Source of the DNA: Cololabis saira
Lineage: Eukaryota; Chordata; Actinopteri; Beloniformes; Belonidae
NCBI RefSeq assembly: GCF_033807715.1
Contig: NC_084587.1
Coordinates: forward strand, 25,665,017 to 25,729,016
Length of the DNA: 64,000 nt
Direction: 5' to 3'
The position numbers were made by a program, and so were the translations under genes. Shown piece by piece: positions 60,552-64,000 of the stretch; position 1 is the stretch's first letter, and every line of letters begins with the position of its first letter. The notes under the pieces were generated by a model. That model did not search any database. It saw only the letters and a program-made list of their open reading frames with translations, and was not told where the DNA came from.

Positions 60552-60680
60552 AAGATACCGTCCACAGAGAAGCAGCAGCCAATTCGTCCTCCACCTCCAG
60601 CACACGTCAGAGAGATCGGGGAGGCCATGGCACGCTATAACTTCAATGCCGACACAAATGTGGAGCTTTCTCTAAGAAAG
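60552..60680 (+). CDS. sorbs2: sorbs2 coding exon 21, inter-SH3 linker and SH3-2 beginning (residues 1489-1531)
   Basis: A 129-bp, phase-0 exon with acceptor TTTTAACACATCCACAG and donor AGAAAG/GTACCC. It encodes [20 protein letters not shown], then [20 protein letters not shown] and LRK. The second half is the first strand and RT loop of SH3-2 (ARYNF as the ALYDY equivalent). The domain is cut by the intron, and its next exon is not in the remaining 3.3 kb. Confidence 0.97.
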
Positions 60681-60784
60681 GTACCCATTCTATATATGTA
60701 TTCTGCAGGGACTGCCAGGTTTACAGTATATGTTAACTTGGAAATGCCACGCTAACGGTTGTACATGTTTATGGTTTTTCTACT

Positions 60785-61150
60785 AAGGCTTGTCACGTGA
60801 CATTTAGCAGACGCTTTCATCCAGAGCAACAACAGAGGAATACAGTCAAACCACTGTAACATAGTAGATTGGCTATAGATAAGACAGTATTCAAGCAAGT
60901 GCAGCTAAGTGCCACTAAGACGACATTCAAGTGTAGTTCGACATGTCAAAGGGGGAGCACAGTTCACAACAGAAGGTGTTCTTGGAAGAGGAAAGTTTCC
61001 AACACCTTCTTCAATATAGAGAGAGTAGAGACGACTCTGCTCTTGTAGCCACTGGAAACTTGTTCCACCACTGAGAAATGATGTGAGAGACGAATCCCGA
61101 CTGCGATCGCCTTATGTGAATAGAGCACAATTCCAGTCTATGAGGTGCCG
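60785..61150. repeat. Teleost dispersed repeat, diverged copy
   Basis: It begins with ACATTTAGCAGACGCTTTCA and continues with a CATCCAGAGCAACA version of the core seen at 42325. It then runs through a TTCCACCACTGAGAAATGAT-like segment. Right border uncertain. It lies in sorbs2 intron 21. Confidence 0.6.
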
Positions 61151-61239
61151 TGAGGGACATAATTCTGAATTAGCGTTCATAAACACATATGAAATCCAAC
61201 TCTTTTACACACTATACTGAAAACCTCTCACACTCACTT

Positions 61240-62010
61240 GTAGGGGTGGGTATTGGGAAGGACCTCACGATACGCATCACGATACTTGAGCCACGATACG
61301 ATACACATTGCGATATCCCGATTATGCGATATCCCGATTATTATATTCTACATAGTTCACCGAAAAATGTAAAAATGCATTACACATCTTAAAATCCAAG
61401 TTGTATATATGTACCGTATTTTCTGGACTATAAGCCGCTACTTTTTTCATAGGTTTTGAACCATGCGGCTTATACAAAGGTGCGGCTATTCTGTGGATTT
61501 TTCTTCCACCACTAGGGGGAGTGCTAACCGGAATTAGAATAAGAAGAATTTACAATAAGACAAAATAAATGCAAAGAAGAATACGATACTTCTTCTTTAG
61601 CAGATAGAAGTAGGTAGAAGCAGATTTCAAACAGATAAATAAATACCGGTTATTTTCTCTTGGTTCTGTCCCGTTTTAATCAGCAAAGTTGCTGCCGTGT
61701 TAAAAGACACTGTTATGAAAGGATCTATTTAGGTACAAACATGTACATCATTTACAGTTCAAAATCATTCTGTACATGTAGTAAATATCTAATCTAACAA
61801 CATAAATATCTGCGGCTTGATTATCTTTTTTTTTTTTTAAATAGAGCGGATGAGGCTTATATACAGGTGCGGCTTGTATATCTTTTTTTATTGTTTTTTT
61901 AAAAATAGAGCGGATGCGGCTTATATACAGGTGCGGCTTATAGTCCAGAAAATATGGTACATCAGATGATAGTGATGGATCTTAAAATCCGAGTTGCACG
62001 TTCATCAGAT
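61240..62010. mobile_element. CACGATAC-rich repeat, split by a nested element
   Basis: The left part (61240-61411) starts GGGGTGGGTATTGGGAAGG and contains repeated CACGATAC and GCGATATCCCGATTAT words. The word CTTAAAATCC is seen both before (about 61388) and after (about 61981) the nested insertion. The outer element's right end is not defined. Confidence 0.5.
61414..61957. mobile_element. TA-flanked MITE with 25-bp TIRs, nested
   Basis: The left end CCGTATTTTCTGGACTATAA and the reversed right end CCATATTTTCTGGACTATAA (both continuing GCCGC) are near-identical. TA dinucleotides flank both ends, consistent with a Tc1/mariner-type target, though a chance TA is possible. Toward the right end, a unit of about 65 bp (AAATAGAGCGGATG, GGCTTATATACAGGTGCGGC, then a T-rich tract) is tandemly repeated. 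No transposase frame is present. Confidence 0.78.
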
Positions 62011-62473
62011 TATAGTGACAATTCATGGGACAAACTGAGTCAAAACAATGTTTTATTATAACTATACAAGCTAAAGTTACAACATATTTGTATATGTTTT
62101 TCATATTATTTACATCATATGAAATTAACATTAAATTTAGCATGAGGTTGCTTTAATTATGTGGCAAATGATAATAAACACAAGAAAGATGGGTACTAAA
62201 ACCAAGGACAGGCACAGTGATCAGTCAGTATAGATATAAATCCATAAATAAATAAACCTCTGTCCATTATTTTTCATTTTTTTAAGGACAGGCAATTGTG
62301 TTATATAAAAAATAAATTATAAAATGAAATAAAACGTGAAATAAAACCTGAGCTCAGTGCAGGGCCCTCCCAGGGTTGGTAGAGAGTGGCAATGCCCAGG
62401 ACTGACTTAGGTAGGAGCACTGGGTGATATAATGGGAAAAAAATCGGGGATAAAAAATATTTAAAAAAAAAAT

Positions 62474-62487
<14 letters not shown>

Positions 62488-62515
<28 letters not shown>
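62488..62515. repeat. (AT)n flanked by poly-A
   Basis: Fourteen AT units between adenine-rich runs, some 25 bp outside the 3' end of the second Rex3 copy. Confidence 0.9.
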
Positions 62516-62521
<6 letters not shown>

Positions 62522-62541
62522 AAAAATGTTATTCAAATTTT

Positions 62542-64000
62542 CACTCATCTCATCTCACTCATCTTCTCCCGCTTATCCGTTACCGGGTCGCGGGGGCAGC
62601 AGCCTCAGCAGGGATGCCCAGACTTCCCTCACCCCAGACACCTCCTCCAGCTCTTCCGGGGGGAGTCCGAGGCGTTCCCAGGCCAGCCGAGAGACATAGT
62701 CTCTCCAGCGTGTCCTGGGTCTTCCCCGGGGTCTCCTCCCGGTGGGACATGCCTGGAACACCTCCCTAGGGAGGCGTCCAGGAGGCATCCGGTACAGATG
62801 CCCAAGCCACCTCAGCTGACTCCTCTCAATGTGGAGGAGTAGCGGCTCGACTCCGAGCTCCTCCCGGGTGACCGAACTCCTCACCCTATCTCTAAGGGAG
62901 CGTCCAGCCACCCTGCGGAGGAAACTCATCTCGGCCGCTTGTATCCGCGATCTTGTCCTTTCGGTCACTACCCAAAGTTCATGACCATAGGTGAGGGTAG
63001 GGGCGTAGATTGACCGGTAAATCGAGAGCTTCGCCTTTCGACTCAGCTCCCTCTTTACCACGACGGTCCAGTACATCGACCGCATTACTGCGGACGCTGC
63101 ACCGATCCGCCTGTCAATCTCACGCTCCATTGTTCCCTCACTCGTGAACAAGATCCCGAGATACTTGAACTCCTCCACCTGAGGCAGGACTTCTCCACCC
63201 ACCCGGAGAAGGCATGCCACCCTTTTCCGGTCGAGAACCATGGCCTCGGTCTTGGAGGTGCTGATTCTCATCCCTGCCGCGTCGCACTCGGCCGCAAACC
63301 GCCCCAGCACATGCTGGAGGTCCCGGTCTGATGAAGCCAACAGGACAACATCATCTGCAAAAAGCAGAGATGAAATCCTGAGGTTCCCAAACCGGATCCC
63401 CTCCGGCCCCTGGCTGCGCCTAGAAATCCTGTCCATAAAAATTATGAACAGGACCGGTGACAAAGGGCAGCCCTGCCGGAGTCCAACATGCACCGGGAAC
63501 AAGTCTGACTTACTGCCGGCAATGCGAACCAGACTCCTGCTTCGATCATACAGAGACCGGACAGCCCTTAGTAGAGGGCCCCGGACTCCATACTCACTCA
63601 GCACCCCCCACAGAATGGCACGAGGGACACGGTCAAATGCCTTCTCCAGATCCACAAAACACATGTAGACTGGTTGGGCAAATTCCCATGAACCCTCGAG
63701 CACCCTGCGGAGGGTATAGAGCTGGTCCAGTGTTCCACGACCGGGACGAAAACCGCATTGTTCCTCCTGAATCCGAGGTTCGACTATCGGCCGTAATCTC
63801 CTCTCCAGTACCCTGGCGTAGACTTTCCCCGGGAGGCTGAGAAGTGTGATCCCCCTGTAGTTGGAACACACTCTCCGGTCCCCCTTTTTAAACAGAGGGA
63901 CCACCACCCCGGTTTGCCACCCCAGCGGTACTGTCCCCTTCCTCCATGCAATGTCGCACAGGCGTGTCAGCCAAGACAGCCCTACGACATCCAGAGACTT
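62542..64000 (-). mobile_element. Second Rex3-type LINE copy, runs off the window
   Basis: Its 3' end is on the left: reversed, the sequence ends with the PRPGNG codons, a stop, then AGCGGGAGAAGATGAGTGAG and further GATGA-type tail repeats. It is nearly identical to the copy at 56217-58435 but in opposite orientation. The segments at 63455-63475 and 63900-63919 correspond to the two diagnostic Rex3 primer sites as I recall them, the second with one difference. The 5' part lies beyond base 64000. Confidence 0.93.
62573..64000 (-). CDS. Rex3 reverse transcriptase, partial, open to window edge
   Basis: The frame is uninterrupted from the window edge (codon 1 begins exactly at 64000) to the stop at 62573, giving 475 codons. 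It contains the KKGDRRVCSNYRGITLLS segment, CGFRPGRGTLDQLYTLR, FVDLEKAFDRVPR, GLRQGCPLSPVLF, the FADD catalytic box (63350-63361), KYLGILF and the C-terminal QLRWLGHLYRMP region. Compared with the other copy it has about five amino-acid differences over 444 residues. At FRPGRG and FDRVPR it carries what I believe are the more usual residues. Whether the endonuclease part is intact cannot be seen. Confidence 0.92.
   Translation of the reverse strand, partial: KSLDVVGLSWLTRLCDIAWRKGTVPLGWQTGVVVPLFKKGDRRVCSNYRGITLLSLPGKVYARVLERRLRPIVEPRIQEEQCGFRPGRGTLDQLYTLRRVLEGSWEFAQPVYMCFVDLEKAFDRVPRAILWGVLSEYGVRGPLLRAVRSLYDRSRSLVRIAGSKSDLFPVHVGLRQGCPLSPVLFIIFMDRISRRSQGPEGIRFGNLRISSLLFADDVVLLASSDRDLQHVLGRFAAECDAAGMRISTSKTEAMVLDRKRVACLLRVGGEVLPQVEEFKYLGILFTSEGTMEREIDRRIGAASAVMRSMYWTVVVKRELSRKAKLSIYRSIYAPTLTYGHELWVVTERTRSRIQAAEMSFLRRVAGRSLRDRVRSSVTREELGVEPLLLHIERSQLRWLGHLYRMPPGRLPREVFQACPTGRRPRGRPRTRWRDYVSRLAWERLGLPPEELEEVSGVREVWASLLRLLPPRPGNG

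Larger units (their letters stand above)
12210..64000 (+). other. sorbs2: sorbs2 gene, 5' part (continues beyond the window)
   Basis: Gene-level entry. Family knowledge: SORBS2/ArgBP2 is an adaptor of the SoHo family (SORBS1 ponsin/CAP, SORBS2, SORBS3 vinexin), with an N-terminal sorbin homology region and three C-terminal SH3 domains. It links vinculin, Abl/Arg and Cbl signalling, WAVE-related proteins and actin at Z-discs, stress fibres and spines. What is seen: 21 coding exons from 34419 to 60680 whose intron phases agree at every junction, giving 4593 nt (1531 codons) without a stop. Diagnostic matches are MNTDSGGC at the start, the exon-17 block with poly-His and the CKGRCPASYTRFTTML motif (specific to SORBS2 rather than SORBS1), and AIYDFKAQ of SH3-1. 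The rest of SH3-2, SH3-3 and the stop lie outside. Teleosts usually have a and b copies; I cannot say which this is. Confidence 0.95.

Noticed and set aside
63240..63840. Plus-strand open frames of 142 and 127 codons near the right edge
   Set aside because: Antisense shadows of the Rex3 reverse transcriptase; the same shadows appear opposite the other copy at 57140-57740.

Overview
The window is vertebrate, almost certainly teleost and probably percomorph, nuclear DNA. The support is small exons with GT/AG borders spread over tens of kilobases, long (TA)n, (GT)n and (AAT)n microsatellites, and typical fish repeats: Rex3-type RTE LINEs, L2/Rex1-type LINE relics, an Expander-like 3' end and several MITEs. 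No bacterial, phage, plasmid or CRISPR features are present.

One gene dominates: sorbs2 on the + strand (sorbin and SH3 domain-containing 2, ArgBP2; long neuronal form nArgBP2). A CpG-rich promoter-like block (about 11905-12507) ends in a strong splice donor. A non-coding leader exon follows at 18781-18968. The start codon is at 34419. From there I can place 21 coding exons whose phases join without a break into 4593 nt (1531 codons). The frame is still open at the last exon, so the 3' end of the gene (rest of SH3-2, then SH3-3) lies beyond the window.

In order the protein has: an N-terminal conserved segment (exons 1-4); Pro/Ser/Thr-rich linkers (exons 5-7); the sorbin homology region (exons 8-9); a linker and a conserved stretch ending near EHERP (exons 10-12); a conserved block carrying an acidic-aromatic motif, then an Arg/Lys-rich patch (exons 13-16); the 1.8-kb neuronal exon with a poly-His tract and a Cys/His cluster (exon 17); a short linker (exon 18); SH3-1 (exons 19-20); and the beginning of SH3-2 (exon 21). 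By family knowledge this is a cytoskeletal and signalling adaptor.

Region by region: 1-11.9 kb is 5' flank with repeats and no recognisable gene. 11.9-12.5 kb is the promoter and first exon, closely bracketed by two DNA transposons with target-site duplications (TSDs). 12.6-34.4 kb is two large 5' introns with MITEs and LINE relics. 34.4-55.5 kb is the dense exon region. 55.5-59.4 kb is an intron holding a 5'-truncated Rex3 copy with a 10-bp TSD. 59.4-60.7 kb holds the SH3 exons. 60.8-64 kb is intron with nested repeats and a second, nearly identical Rex3 copy in opposite orientation that runs off the edge.

I found no clearly new biological system. The most useful leads are possible alternative splicing of sorbs2 (two in-frame donors in exon 6, a 27-nt microexon, a frame-neutral giant exon), the inverted Rex3 pair around the SH3 exons, and the transposon-bracketed promoter.
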